A DNA stretch of 64,000 bases, taken from NCBI GenBank assembly GCA_028673005.1, contig CM054112.1, positions 192,375,518 to 192,439,517 on the forward strand, written 5' to 3'. The stretch is from Tanypteryx hageni. Taxonomy: Eukaryota > Arthropoda > Insecta > Odonata > Petaluridae. Below the pieces are notes generated by a model that had not been told where the DNA came from, did no database searches, and saw only the letters and a list, made by a program, of their open reading frames with translations. A program made the position numbers and the translations under genes. Below are positions 49,843 through 61,314 of this stretch, in pieces (the first letter of the stretch is position 1; each line of letters begins with the position of its first letter).

Positions 49843-50505
49843 CTAAGTTTTGATGCTTAGCATCAACATTAGATAATACAGAGTGGTTTGAGGTAGTAAT
49901 ATATAGGAAAGAAGAATGGGGTGAGAGGAGGAGGGAGAATGTAGTGGTAAGGGCACGACTGCTAGGTGATTGGTTGGTAATGTGGTGGAGAGGGGAAATG
50001 AGGGTTGCGGTTTTGAGAAGGGAATGGAAAGAAGGGGTGAGTGGATAGGGAATATATGCTCATTAAGAAGTAATACATTGTTTTCAATCTGTTGTACTAT
50101 AACTGCTCCAAGGCATCCAACCAGGGCCCTTTTCTTTCGAAATGGAGGATTTTGGGATTGACAGGCATGTGAAGACTTTGAAGAGGTGTTTGGAGAAGAA
50201 GCATTCTTCGTCTGTAGACATTTCTTAAGTCCTATGAACCTCGTCTTGAAATTTATCTCAGTTTGGCCAATGTATACTGCTCCAAAACTGTCACAGTTCA
50301 CTTTATATACCCCACTTTTCCATGCAGTTTCGATTTTTTCCTTCCTTTTACACAAAAGTTTGGCTAGTGCAAGGGGGGTAATAAAGGAGGTTTGGTACTT
50401 CTCTTTAGGTAATAAATTGGCTAGTTTATAGGAGATTTTGCCTATGATGGGTAATTTGCTCCATCGAAGGACTAATGAATTAATAGGAGAGAGAGAGAGA
50501 AGCAA
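49843..50505 (-). pseudogene. GIY-YIG endonuclease part of the Penelope-like element
   Basis: A 220-codon open frame with SGVYKVNCDSFGAVYIGQTE and NFKTRF. This is the GIY-YIG core (Y...VYIGQT) with the downstream Arg. In PLEs a Cys-rich finger usually follows VYK(V/I)xC; here only the first Cys is kept. The C-terminal third is low in recognisable motifs. It belongs to the decayed element at 49840-52740. Confidence 0.85.
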
Positions 50506-50639
50506 TGTTGGATGTGGCTGCTATATGAAGTTTCTTATTGAGCAATCAATCAAAATGTTAGTATAACCATTATTGGTGATGTACTTAATAATCTTCAATA
50601 GGTGGGAAGAATTGGCGGAGATAACTTGATTGGCATAAG

Positions 50640-51425
50640 TTGGTTTCTGTAAATTTCAAAATGATGCTTACTATTGTGAATGGTGACCTCGGGGTTGTCA
50701 TTGATAGTAAGCTCACTCTCTGTCCTCACTTGTCTAAAGTAAAGGACAAAGCAATGTCTCTTCTGGGCCTTTTGTGTAGATTTACGGACACTAAGGATAC
50801 CTTTGCCCTACACACCTGCTTCTTTGGGATTGTCCTTCCTGTTATTTCCTATTGTTCCCCCATTTGGGCTATGCCAGCTTCCTCTAACCTAGCTTCTTTA
50901 GACAGTATCTTAAATTTCTTTATAAAGATTGTAAAAATTTGTGTACCTAACCCTCAAAATGCCACAAAAATGAAATTTTGTCTTTTTCTCTTTCTTGAAC
51001 CACTTCTTTCACTCCAAGTAAAATCAGATCTTTCATTTCTCTATAATATCCTCAATGCTAAAGTTGACTTTCCTGAACTTCTCTCTCTTTTTGTTTCCTT
51101 TTACTGACTCGGTCTACCAGTCACTCCTTTCTACTGCAAGTTAATACTCCAAGACTTTCAGTGATAGAGCGTCCATTATTTTACTGCCTCCCATCTCTCC
51201 TTAATTCCCTGCCGCCAGATGCTTTCTGTCACTCATAATGGACATTTATCTTATCCTGTAAACCTCAATCTTAGTTCCCCTTCATTCGCCTTTTTTATTT
51301 TGTTCCTCCTACTTGGTTGTCTATTATTATTATTTGTTATTGTTATATTGTTAATTCATTCGTTATAACATTTCACTGTAAAATAGCTTGCGCTGTATGT
51401 GGAATTATATGAATAAATAAATAAT
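50640..51425 (+). mobile_element. Jockey-type LINE 3' fragment inserted in the Penelope-like element
   Basis: The open frame 50640-51107 has DLGVVIDSKLTLCPHL, LLGLLCRFT, VISYCSPIW and FLYNILNAK. This is the conserved C-terminal region after the RT domain in jockey-group LINEs. The copy is 5'-truncated and ends in an (AAAT)n-type tail (GAATAAATAAATAA near 51411-51424). It splits the RT and GIY-YIG parts of the host element. Confidence 0.85.
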
Positions 51426-52199
51426 TTAATAGTTTTGTGAATTGATTTTTAAAATATTAGAAGTCTAATTTTTATTTGCTTCTAGTCCAACAGCATAGAA
51501 CATCGTAAACATATCTGAACCAAGAGAAAGTATTTTGAATGCAATGGTTATTGGAATTAAATAATGTCGATTCTAGGCCATCCATGAAAATATCAGCCAG
51601 TAAGGGAGATCAAGGAGAGCCCATTACTAAACCTTTTTGCTGGTAAAATTTTCCATCAAATAAACAATAACTTTGGGGAATACAAGTTTCAATAAAATAT
51701 TAAGTTCGTTCACTATTATGAGAATTGTTTCAGATTTCAATAAAATTTCTTTGGTCAAGGCTCAAGTTTTCCTTGTCAGGATTCAAGTGAACAAGTTGGT
51801 CACATCAAACTTGGGTGTTTGGCTAATTTGATGGAATTATCGATTCCGAATTTTGGGCTGAACCTGGAGTACTGGTAGAGAAACGAATTTAATTTAAATG
51901 GTAATTTATGAATTGGCACTGACACATTGGAAACTACAGGTCGAATAGGCTTATTAGGTTTATGGAGTTTAGGTAGCAGTTTTGGCTTGTTTATGGTAGA
52001 TGGGAGTAGGGTCCTTTAGGAGATCAAAGTGGTTGTTGGCAATGAAGTCTATGCATTTACTTGTAGATAATTTTTATTCATTAACACAATACTGTCCCCT
52101 TTGCCTGCTTTGGTGATGATAAGTTTTTCTTTGGCGAGAGTATCTGTGATATTTTGTATTATGGAGTGATGATGAAATCACGACTATTTGTGGGATGTA

Positions 52200-52542
52200 C
52201 GGGGTGTCCCAGAAACCTGGACCCATAGTGAAAATGGACATAATATTCTTAAAATTAAACAAACAAATTTCTAATGTGTATTACAGATTTCTAATTGCAG
52301 ACTATACCAACTTATTTCCTGATACATGTAAAACCAACATTATAAATGTTTGTTTAAATTTAAGGATATTAAAAATTCATGATGATAGGAGTAATGTTGT
52401 GGAACTGTTCCATGATAATCACACCGAAACCCATGTCATGTTGAAATATTAAAATGGTGGAAAATACAAAGTTGTTATTTTATTTGTTCATGTAATAATA
52501 TTGTCTATTTTCCTAATGGGTTTAGACTTCTGGGACACCCTG
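52200..52542. mobile_element. Mariner-type MITE
   Basis: Ends CGGGGTGTCCCAGAA (left) and CAGGGTGTCCCAGAA (right, reversed), flanked by TA dinucleotides (52198-52199, 52543-52544). It is 343 bp, with an 85-codon open frame that shows no transposase motif. It interrupts the N-terminal part of the Penelope-like element. Confidence 0.9.
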
Positions 52543-52744
52543 TAGATTGAATATCATGAGAATAGTAAGAAGTTATGGATTCTGCGAGTTATTCTTTGAA
52601 GGAAACCTCAGAATCTACTGCTAAATTCTTAACTCATTTGGTTGAGTTAGGCATGTAGGGAGCAAATTTGAGTCCTTTATTGAGGATATTGAGTTCAAGT
52701 TGGGAGAAACTGTATTGTGATACATTAATGACTCTTGAGAAAAA

Positions 52745-53330
52745 CACATGATCACTATTCGAATTTAAAGGGGGTGCACAGTTCACTCATGTTTTGGCCA
52801 AGTTCAAAAGTTTTTGGTTAACCCTTCAGTGATGGGTTAGATTTAAATACCACCCTACCATATAGTCGGTGGGTATTTAGCGGCCAATTTTGACGTAGTT
52901 CATTATAAACATTTATAACATTTTACCTAATAATCGGATTTAGCTGAAATTTTTGGAATATCCAACCCATAGTACATTTTTATAACTTATTTTTTACATA
53001 ATTCTATTTCAAACTGAAAGACTAATGAAATCTTGGGAGCAATTTTGAATTGATGTGTTATCATTGAGTGAATTCTTTCTAAGGACGAGATTTTCAGATG
53101 AAAATTATATTTTCAAATTACTTTCTTAGGAGAAATAGCACAAAATCTTACATAAAGAAAGAGCTCATTTCTGAAAGTGATTTAGAGACATAAATAAATT
53201 GTTAGGAATTGATAGAGAGTGAGGGTGAAGAAATAGAGCAAATAATTTTTTCTTGTGTCAACCAGTGGAGCAGACGTCATCACAGCAGGTGGAATTTAGT
53301 TTTTCCTAACCAAAAACACTTAGAAAATAC
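52745..53330. other. Unassigned; possible piggyBac-type end
   Basis: TTAACCCTTCAGTGATGGG at 52818 resembles a piggyBac end. No matching opposite end is fixed. No gene supported. Confidence 0.25.
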
Positions 53331-54290
53331 TGTATTTACCTGAATCAAAGATGAGCCTAAATCTAAGACAACCTCCACTTTTAGCACTGTCGAAACAGAA
53401 AAAAGATTTTGAAAATTTCTTACTGATTATTTGCTATATAATTCAAACACACATTCAGCATAGATATACTAGTTCGTTCATTAATTTTAATGGTTTGTTA
53501 TAAGTTTTTGTTTGAATAAAAAGAATTTAAAAATGTATTTTTAAAATTAAGACTCGATTAATTGAATTCTGAATCTTAAGTTTGCAATGAAAAATTTCAG
53601 TAGATGCAATTATTTTATCTAATGTCTCATTCGTTTAAAAAAACATTGGTTAAACATGTAACCTTACTTACTACATACAACTCGGTGTGTTCAGTTCATT
53701 GCAAGTCAATTCGTTGCACAAAAAATTTGTCGCGTGTCAATACATCACACAACAAACTCATTGTGCGTCAATTCATCTCTCAGCATATTCATCGTGAGAC
53801 AAATTGGAAAATGAGACTCTATGACTGGGAAATGGCAGGGGGAGACAATTTTAGACAAAAAATGTTCTGTATACATTTTGATAATACCAGAATGAATCGC
53901 AATTCTCTTTGCGAATTATGCGAAACATATTGGATGGTGTATAGCAAAGGGTGACTCCCAACTTAACAAGTGTATCCCCCTGCCATACACCTGTCATGGT
54001 ATCTTGCCTTCCAATTTGTCTCACAACGAATTTATCTCATGACAAAATTGTCACAAGACGAATTTGTCTAGCGATGAATTGATGCACGATGTATTGACAC
54101 AATGAATTTGTTGTGTGATGAATTGACGTGCCACGAATTGAAGTGACGAATTGATGCACAATCAATTGACCACAATGTATTGATGGTATATGACTTCGTA
54201 CTCGAATTTAAGACAACCCCCAATCTTATCAAGCTGAAATTTGGGAAAAAAAACCTCGTCTTGGATTTGGGTAAACCCGGCATATTGTAT
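53331..54290. mobile_element. Non-autonomous element with GTATTTACC-type ends
   Basis: The left side (53333, GTATTTACCTGAATCAAAGA) and the reversed right side (GGTTTACCCAAATCCAAGAC) are inverted relatives, both followed inward by AAGACAACC segments and A/T tracts. A related end lies at 21880. It encloses the foldback arrays at 53690-54190. Confidence 0.6.
53690..54190. repeat. Foldback-like inverted arrays of a short degenerate unit
   Basis: The left arm (53690-53845) repeats GTCAATTCATC(A/G)CAC-like units. The right arm (about 53985-54190) carries the reverse complement, with stretches such as ACACAACAAA(C/T)TCATTGTG nearly identical in both arms. The innermost part pairs TGGCAGGGGGA with TCCCCCTGCCA. 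About 130 bp of unique loop lies between. Non-coding. Confidence 0.82.
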
Positions 54291-55311
54291 TCAATGATTT
54301 CTTAACCCCTCAATGTTGTCATACGTGCTCTGCACCAACCCTGTACATTTGGCTTAATTTTGCTTTTGCCTGGACAAATATTACAGTATCTGTTTTTTGT
54401 TTATAAATATATTCTAATAGAGTAAGGTTTGGCATTTATTTTTATGTTAAATTTTGAATGTCTTATTTGCAAAGATATTGCCTTATTAATTCGGTACATT
54501 TTTTTCTTGCTGCTGCGTGAAATTTTGAATTTTTAGCCTTCCAAATCTCTCAAACCAACAATGAAACGAACTTCATTTCGACCTGAAAGGTCCATTTATA
54601 AGTGAATTGGAAGTGTGGGCAAGATGTATGAGGATTTCACGTCACTTATGTTTACCCTCAGCAGAATCTCTTGGCCATTCGTTCTTTATCCACGAATTAT
54701 TTTTAGAGCAAGGCAGTGACACAACATGGGTCTTTCAATCAGCCTCACTTATCTCTGAAGGAAAAGGACGAGCATAAGCCATTAAAGAAAAGGATGAGCA
54801 AGAAAGCTAAAAGGCTACGTGGAAATATGCCGACTGATCCCATGAGCGTTTTTACGCCAAACGTTTCTTGCATCTCTATAGACAGACCAAAAGAAGTCTT
54901 TGTGGTTTTTATTTTTTCTGTGATTGGTAATTGTGTATTACGTGTGTTTATCTGCTATCTCACTCTTAAGATGAATATTTTTTTCTTATTGGATCAACAC
55001 TTGAGAGCTATATAGAAAGGGAGGAAGAAGGGTCTTCAGGTCTGGGCTAGTGCTTGGTTCAGCATCTCTTGAGGACAATATAATAAGATTGAGAGAAACA
55101 CTTATCTGACATCACTGCACAAGCAAGCCGTCTTGACCGAAAGTGTGATCAGAGAGCATGGGAAGCGCTTGGATCGCACAAAAAATATTCTCTTGCCGTT
55201 CTGAAGAGGTTAGTATGAGGGAAGCATTTATGCTGTACGGAGGCAGCTATTGTTCATTTTTTCTGTGATAACTTGTTTAATTTCTAAGAGGTTAATAGAG
55301 TCAAAGTTATC

Positions 55312-55404
55312 ATGGCATCAACCAGCAGAAAAAGGCAAGCAATATCTGGTGATAAAAACAAGATGGAAATCTTACTTGAAAGTGATTCGGAAGAAAGTGA
55401 CAGT
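55312..55404 (+). other. Short acidic open frame in the piggyBac left half
   Basis: Starts MASTSRKRQAISGDKNK and continues into LLESDSEESDS, then TGA, with the same frame open to a possible donor at 55456. Acidic N-termini of this sort occur in piggyBac proteins, so it may be a second decayed N-terminus in the opposite orientation. Very tentative. Confidence 0.25.
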
Positions 55405-56450
55405 TGAGACAATGATAGTGGGAATCATATTGAAAATCGTGCTGAAATTACTAAGGTAAAAACCTATATTTTTGGCATTTTTTTGTTGAGTGGGCAAATA
55501 CGAAACCTCTCTCTCCTGTCCATGCGCGCTTCTAGCATCTTTGTTTATCCTTATTTGAATGTTTTTTCTGATAAATTTACAAGGAAGATGTAGAAATCTA
55601 TGATAAAGCAGTATACATGAAGTAATCGATAAACCTGGAATAAAGAGATGCAATATACCACTTCTGTGAATGCTTAAAATAATTCATCAAATCATTTCAC
55701 CCAAAATAAATACATAAAAAAATAAAAAAGTATAAATACTCATAGTTATGTGCAAATTCTAAAAAAAATTCAAATGAATCCAATGAAATGGTAAAAAGTT
55801 ATGCATTTTTTTATAAGTTTACTCCGGATTAGCTAATTCATTTAACTGCTTCCCTGACGAATTTTTTCTAGCAAATCTTAAAAAATAAATGACTTTTTAA
55901 TTTTTATTTCTTATACTTAGATAAAAATATAAAAAGCATAATTTTTTGTTTAAAAAATTTATTAATCCTTATATTTCATTTTTTTCAAAATAGCTTTTTT
56001 ATGCATAATGTCCTTAAAAATAAACTTATCTTAAAAATTAATAAATAAACACTATTAAAAAAATGTTCACACATGCAGCTAATGTCAAATCACAAAATAA
56101 ATAGGCATATGTATCACTTTAAATATTTGGTTTTGTGTGATAATCACGAAAACATGGTGTTATACACAGTGCCACATCATAATCAGGGCAATAGTATCTC
56201 ATTTCCTTTCGTTTCTTTTCCCCCTCGCGTCTCTTTTGCGACCACACAAGACATACTGTTTACTAAGGCTGGATTTTTTTTCACTGGGAGGGATCACGTC
56301 AATAAAGTGCCTCTCAGTAAGGTGGCGGGGATGTGGTGCTGCAGGTGGCCTACCTACCCTCAGAGAAGTAATCTTAGGATAGTTGGCATCAATGATTTCC
56401 TTTATCAAATCTAACCTAAAATCTAAGTGTGCTTTTCTCCCTCCCTTTTT

Positions 56451-57729
56451 TTATATAATACAAAGGAATTTCAAATTGATAATTCCAGTAGATGGAAAAA
56501 TATTTTTTTGTAATATTTTTTCCCTCTTTCTTGGGATCGGATAGTCTGCCAAATGCTGGTCTACTCTATCGATTCCCCCCATTGTATCATTGTAATCTAC
56601 TACAACCTTTGGCTTAAGTTTTGTTTTCCCCTTTTTCTCCACACTTATCATTTCAGTACAAACATTTTTCCTTTCTGATAAACGAAAACTTCGCCTTTCT
56701 TCATTTTCTTTGTCTTGATCGCAGATGGCATACCTTTATATATGTATATGTATCTGAAGATCTAGAAATAAGTAACTCAGCCAACTCAGGGTAGGTAAAG
56801 AAAATATCATTGGTGAGACAATACCCCTTATCTAATAATGGTTTCATCAAAGTCAAGACCATTTGTGAAGACAGAAAGTTTTTCAAAATCTCTATCCAGA
56901 ATGGTCCCTTTTCCCATATAAATAACAGTAGACCACACATATCCACTCTTCGATTCACATAACATGAATGTTTTGATTCCGAACCTTGCCCTTTTTTGAG
57001 GCATAAACTGACGCCAGCCCAATCTTCCTTTGTATAAGAGAAGACTTTTGTCGATTGTTATATCCCTTTCCGGCGTATATAACTCACTAATTTTTTTTCT
57101 AATTTCTGGTGCACTAGCCATATCTTATTTAACTTAGGGTTAGGATGGGTTGAAGGATTGTATGCATCATTATCAACAAAATGCAAAAATTGTCTGATTT
57201 TGACAAATCTACGATAAGACGGTATGACCAAAGAAGGGTGTAAAAAGTATTGGTCTTTTTGACCAATAATACTCCGTTTTTGGTTTCCTCAGTATGCTTT
57301 GCAGAACAATAAGTGCCAAGAAAACATGAATTTCAGGTACACTGGTGTCACGCCACTGCTGTCCTTAATCACTGGTAGATGTTAATGCCTTTCCATGCAA
57401 AAGTTGCCTTGCGTATCAATTAGTCTCCTCTGTCATATAACCAATAAGGTCGTCATAAAAAAAAGTTCAAAAAACTGCATCACACCTCCGTCAGGATCAA
57501 CTGCAAAATTTAATGCAGATTCACATTCAAAATGAAACCTAGGACAGGCAGATGCTGTTGGATCGGAGATATCCATTTCAGACCATTCCCCTTCTTGCGC
57601 TGGTCGAGCTTCACCACTGGAATTGGAGCTAGTTTTGTACGAATAACTTGATTCCGAACCGGAATCCTCTATGTCCACTTCCTCCTCCACGTCATAATCA
57701 GAACAATCGTTATCGTCAATGCGTTCCAT
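56451..57729 (-). pseudogene. piggyBac transposase, decayed
   Basis: Reading from 57729: an acidic N-terminus (MERIDDNDCSDYDVEEEVDI). Later come ITIDKSLLLYKGRLGWRQFM and PQKRARFGIKTFMLCES (DDE catalytic core, first Asp in ITIDKS), YVWSTVIYMGKG, and LDKGYCLTNDIFFTYPELAE (second Asp region). The last piece has VVVDYNDTMGGIDRVDQ and YPIPRKREK (the MGGxDxxDQ motif with the third Asp). The order is right, but frames change near 57430, 56828 and 56700, and the segment between the acidic N-terminus and the DDE core is shortened. The Cys-rich C-terminal finger is not visible. Non-functional. Confidence 0.9.
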
Positions 57730-58799
57730 TATGGGTAAGATGAAGTAACAATAAGTAAAAGAAAATAACTGAAATAATAGCAGACTTCAGATGAAACTGA
57801 AAATACTATATGTGTATGGTCAGGGGCTCAACTAATAACTGACAAAGCTGTCCCTTCCAAAGTAAGTAGCAGTCATAAAAATGAGGCCATACCCTTCCAA
57901 GGAAGGATTTTGGGGAGGGTGAATGTTCTGCCTGTGGTTGGGTACAACAAAACATCTGGAGTGAAAAGGAAAGTCTATGGGTTTGAAGAAGAATATCTTC
58001 CCTTTCCCGTGTCAGTGACCATGTCATACTACAGTAAATGCCTCAAGAAATTCAATGGATAAATAAAAAAAACGTTAACTATATTTATGGAATAAGATTC
58101 GAAATTAAATTTACACTATCAAAATAATTTATTCTTAGATTATTAGGTTATATTTTTCATTTAAAAGTTTTAAGTTTCCATATGGTATTTAGAATGTTTA
58201 CTGCTATAACACAAAAATTATGCTTTTTTCACAATTAAAAATATTACTATCACAACTGCAAGTATTTGAATAAAAATAAATTGTTCTTTTCATCATGGAA
58301 TTTTTACTCATGAAAGAAGCATTCTACCAAATTTCAACTTTCAAACTGGTTGTGAAGCATGCTTAAAACCCATTGAAAAAGGATCACACAATAAGTAATG
58401 CAAGTCTTTTATTACACGGAAGAACCTTCAAAAAAACCACCTGATACCAACTACAAGGTCTGTTTCTGTCCCCTGGTGGCGAAAAGCAAAGTTACTAGCA
58501 GAGGTCAGAAAAATACGGGCATGATTCATCTGTAGCGGAAAGAGGAACATCATATGGATATATATGGGCGCGTCTGGATTTTAGTGACTTCATATTCCGG
58601 ATATATACGGGCGCGTCAGGATAGTGATTAAATCTCCTCTGACCTCCGGGATTGCTTTGATTTAAATGCCCTCCGTGCTTGAGGGGTTAAGGTAAAACCT
58701 TGCTCTATATTAATGCAAAAGCCAATTGAAAAAATTGAAACTTATTACAATATAGCAAATGAAAGCCAACACAGCATGGGTCTTTACCATGCACCGAGG

Positions 58800-58910
58800 C
58801 AGTGGCGTACCGAGGGGGGGGGGCACCGGGCCCGTGCCCCCCCCAAAAATAAATTTGGGCAATTCATGTTTTGAAAGAGGATTTAGGCAACCAATTTAAA
58901 CCACATTCGT
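58800..58910 (+). mobile_element. hAT-like terminus (CAGTGGCGTACCGAGG)
   Basis: CAGTGGCGTACCGAGG followed by a G run and a short inverted repeat of GGGCAC/GTGCCC. This is a common hAT MITE end, but no partner end or 8-bp duplication is visible, so the element boundary is unknown. Confidence 0.45.
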
Positions 58911-59287
58911 TGCGTTATATGCGAGAAGGAATAAATTTGAATGTAGAACATTAATTATTCGCATATTAAAATCACAGAATCATCATAGGTGTTCGAGACA
59001 TGAAACAACGTACGCCTAAATAATGGAAGTTTGTTTTCCTGCCATAGATTTTGTAATACACGTCGAATCGATCAATAGATCGGCTTTTAAAGGTGCGTTT
59101 ATACTATGTGAGCACAAACGAAGAATATCTTGTAAATTATGGCAATATGCCATTATGGTATTAACTCTACTTCGATTCACAAAAGGAGATATCTGGCTTA
59201 AAAACGGTATAGGTGGCTTATAAACTGTATTGGTGGCTTAAACACTGCATTTGAAATTTAGATATATTGAGAGAAATGAAAAAGGCA

Positions 59288-59326
59288 ACAATACTTTCTC
59301 TATCTACGTATATAGAGAAAGTAAAA
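59288..59326. repeat. Solo ACTTTC hairpin
   Basis: TACTTTCTCTATCTACG-TATATAGAGAAAGTA is the terminal palindrome of the repeat family at 6982, 9135 and 47240-49155. Little else of the repeat is recognisable here. Confidence 0.55.
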
Positions 59327-59655
59327 ATTCATATGAAGCGAATGATTTAGTGGAATTTTATTCGATTCTATATGCCGCAATACTTTCCAAAAATTAGCCG
59401 ATTTGTCTCACAAATGATTACGATATTTGGATGCGATTACATTTTCGTAAAAAGTTCTTACGAAAGACATTCGCAAAATCTAATTTGCTGACGAACATTT
59501 TCACAATGTTTTAAGAATTTTTGTGACGAATATTGCTGTTAAAATAACTTATATCCCACAAAATCTGAAGGTTCCCAATGTTCACATTGACATTTAATTC
59601 AAAATATGTAATAGCATTGTTTTTCCAATACTACTATTTCTTATTAGTTACTGGC

Positions 59656-59700
59656 AGGGCTGGACTTTGCATAGGCCAGCTAGGGCCGCCAATTCCAAGA
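59656..59700 (+). mobile_element. hAT-like terminus, possible left end of a TTF-hAT element
   Basis: CAGGGCTGGACTTTGCATAGG followed by CCAGCTAGGGCCGCC. A similar sequence in the same orientation lies at 63838. It could be the left end of the element carrying one of the two transposase relics downstream. Confidence 0.4.
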
Positions 59701-60509
59701 GATCCGCCAGTTACAGAGGCCGCTGCTAGTACTTACATACCTGTGCTAGATAAGGACTTGTAAAAATAACAGTGATCGAGTAAATAGAATTATCATTAAT
59801 TCTGCCACACTTGCTCTTCACAAAATTCCAAAAGCGTTTCTTTTCTCACACATTCCTTCAAGCTTATCTTACTATCCCTTCCCATATTCCGACTGAACGT
59901 TGACTGTAGGAGGAGGGAGAGGGTCTCGGGTCCCTTACTTGGGTCTTTCTCTTTTCTCCGCACGAATGAGCCAAAGGAAACGACCCCTTTAATAGTTTCC
60001 AGATGTAGGAATGTTTCCTAGTCCTTTTTGAAAGAGGGAAACTATTCAAGAGGATTAGTCTCATTTGGTTTCTCTTTGAAACAACATCAATAGTTCAAGT
60101 TAGTATGTTTCGTTTAGACTGAACACTGGATAATTCGTTTGAAAATACGCAAAGGTGATTAAGATATTCTTCTGAAATAATTAATTTTCATGGTTTGATC
60201 TCAACATTTTACGTTGATCACGAGTGTTTCTCTACAGACGAAGGGAACAGCTTCGGAAGTTCTTGGTTGTTGAGAAATTCTTTTTCCCGGATACTTTCCC
60301 AAAACGGCCACTTTTTACAGTACCCAATTAGCAGTATTTGGTAAGTAAAGCTAATTATTTTATGATGCGGAATTTTGTTTAATTTTCGTTGTTAATAATA
60401 ATGTCCTTTAGGAGACTAAAAGCTCTTCCGCAATGTAACTGGATGATTTTGATAAAGTAATTTGAATTAAACTTATAAAACTTTAATAAAATGTTATCGT
60501 AATTTCATT

Positions 60510-60945
60510 TATTAGAAGAACACATTAAAACAACACCGTTAGTAGAATTACCAGTACTCACATCAGCTTCATCTATATCCTTAACAGAAACTCGGTTTGA
60601 AAAGTCAGAATCATGTAAAATTAACTGTAGTGATATTGGTCTGTGGCCAATACCTCTGATTGATAATCAGCTAGTCTTTGTAATTGATAAAGGTCCAAAC
60701 AGTGATAGTAACTTTGACTTTCCTGTGAATGAGAGTAATAGGCGTTTTTCTGTATAATTGTACACCCGGAAACTTTTAAATGGTGAATTCATCGATCGTC
60801 GTTGGCTAGTTTGTTCTTAAAAACTTGACTGCGTTTTCTGCTTCTTTTGCAAGTTGTTTTCTGATTTTAAAAACAAAATTTCAAATTCTGGATTCAAAGA
60901 TTGGAAAAATCTTTCTATATTGATTATTTTTATTACATATATTAC
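60510..60945 (+). pseudogene. TTF zinc-finger N-terminus of a hAT transposase (relic)
   Basis: Translation gives SDIGLWPIPLIDNQ, FPVNESNRRFSV, then a stop (60755-60757), LYTRKLLNGEFIDRRWLVCS, and in the next frame DCVFCFFCKLF with SGFKDWKNLS. These are the successive blocks of the TTF-type zinc finger found at the start of ZMYM1-like hAT transposases (GLWP...FP..RRFS...Y.R.L.NGE..RxWL.YS...FCF.CKLF...GF.dWkN). The zinc Cys residues are present, but the gene is broken and what should follow is missing. The next relic (61315) has its own TTF finger, so this is a separate element. Confidence 0.85.
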
Positions 60946-61314
60946 ACGCAAAATTATTTTTTATGATAATATGAATTTCAATTATTTATTATTCTGCCCG
61001 CGAATATGTTATTCCATATTACTGTTGAAAAATAAATACTGTAAATTTTTATTTGGAAATATAACTATTATATACTTCAAAGGTTAAAATTTGTGCATAT
61101 TTTCAGTAAGCTGTGTCCAGGTGTCACGTTTCCACGGAATAGCCGTTCTTATTCATTGAAAAAAGTGTTAGTCTCATTTGGCCACCACATTTACGAGGTA
61201 AAAGTTCACTTAAAATTGTAAAATTAAAAGTTTTAAGTCAATAGCATTAATTTTTCTCATGCTAAGTATTACAATTATAAGAAATAATTTATTCAAAAAA
61301 TATTTACAGGGGTA

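Larger units (their letters stand above)
49840..52740 (-). mobile_element. Penelope-like retroelement, decayed and interrupted
   Basis: Reading on the minus strand from 52740: an N-terminal PLE segment with LNILNKGLKFAP and NLAVDSEVSF, then (after the mariner MITE) LIITKAGKGDSIVLMNKNY, KLPKLHKPNKPIRPVVSN, FYQQKGLVMGSP and RYVYDVL (the catalytic YxDD region, with Asp changed to Tyr). The GIY-YIG part follows after the LINE insertion. The order RT then GIY-YIG is characteristic of endonuclease-bearing PLEs. Several stops and frame changes show that it is dead. Confidence 0.88.
54306..58686 (-). mobile_element. piggyBac-type transposon, decayed
   Basis: Both ends begin CCCCTCAA next to TTAA (54302-54305 and 58687-58690), the piggyBac target. 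The right subterminal part has a direct pair of about 25 bp (GGATATATA(T/C)GGGCGCGTC near 58556 and 58598). A decayed transposase lies on the minus strand (57729-56451). The 4.4-kb length exceeds the usual 2-3.5 kb, so later insertions are likely in the left half. Inverted similarity beyond the first 12 bases is weak. Confidence 0.7.

Noticed and set aside
54716..55015. 99-codon open frame in the piggyBac left half
   Set aside because: Lys-rich start, then low-complexity hydrophobic stretch; no family recognised.
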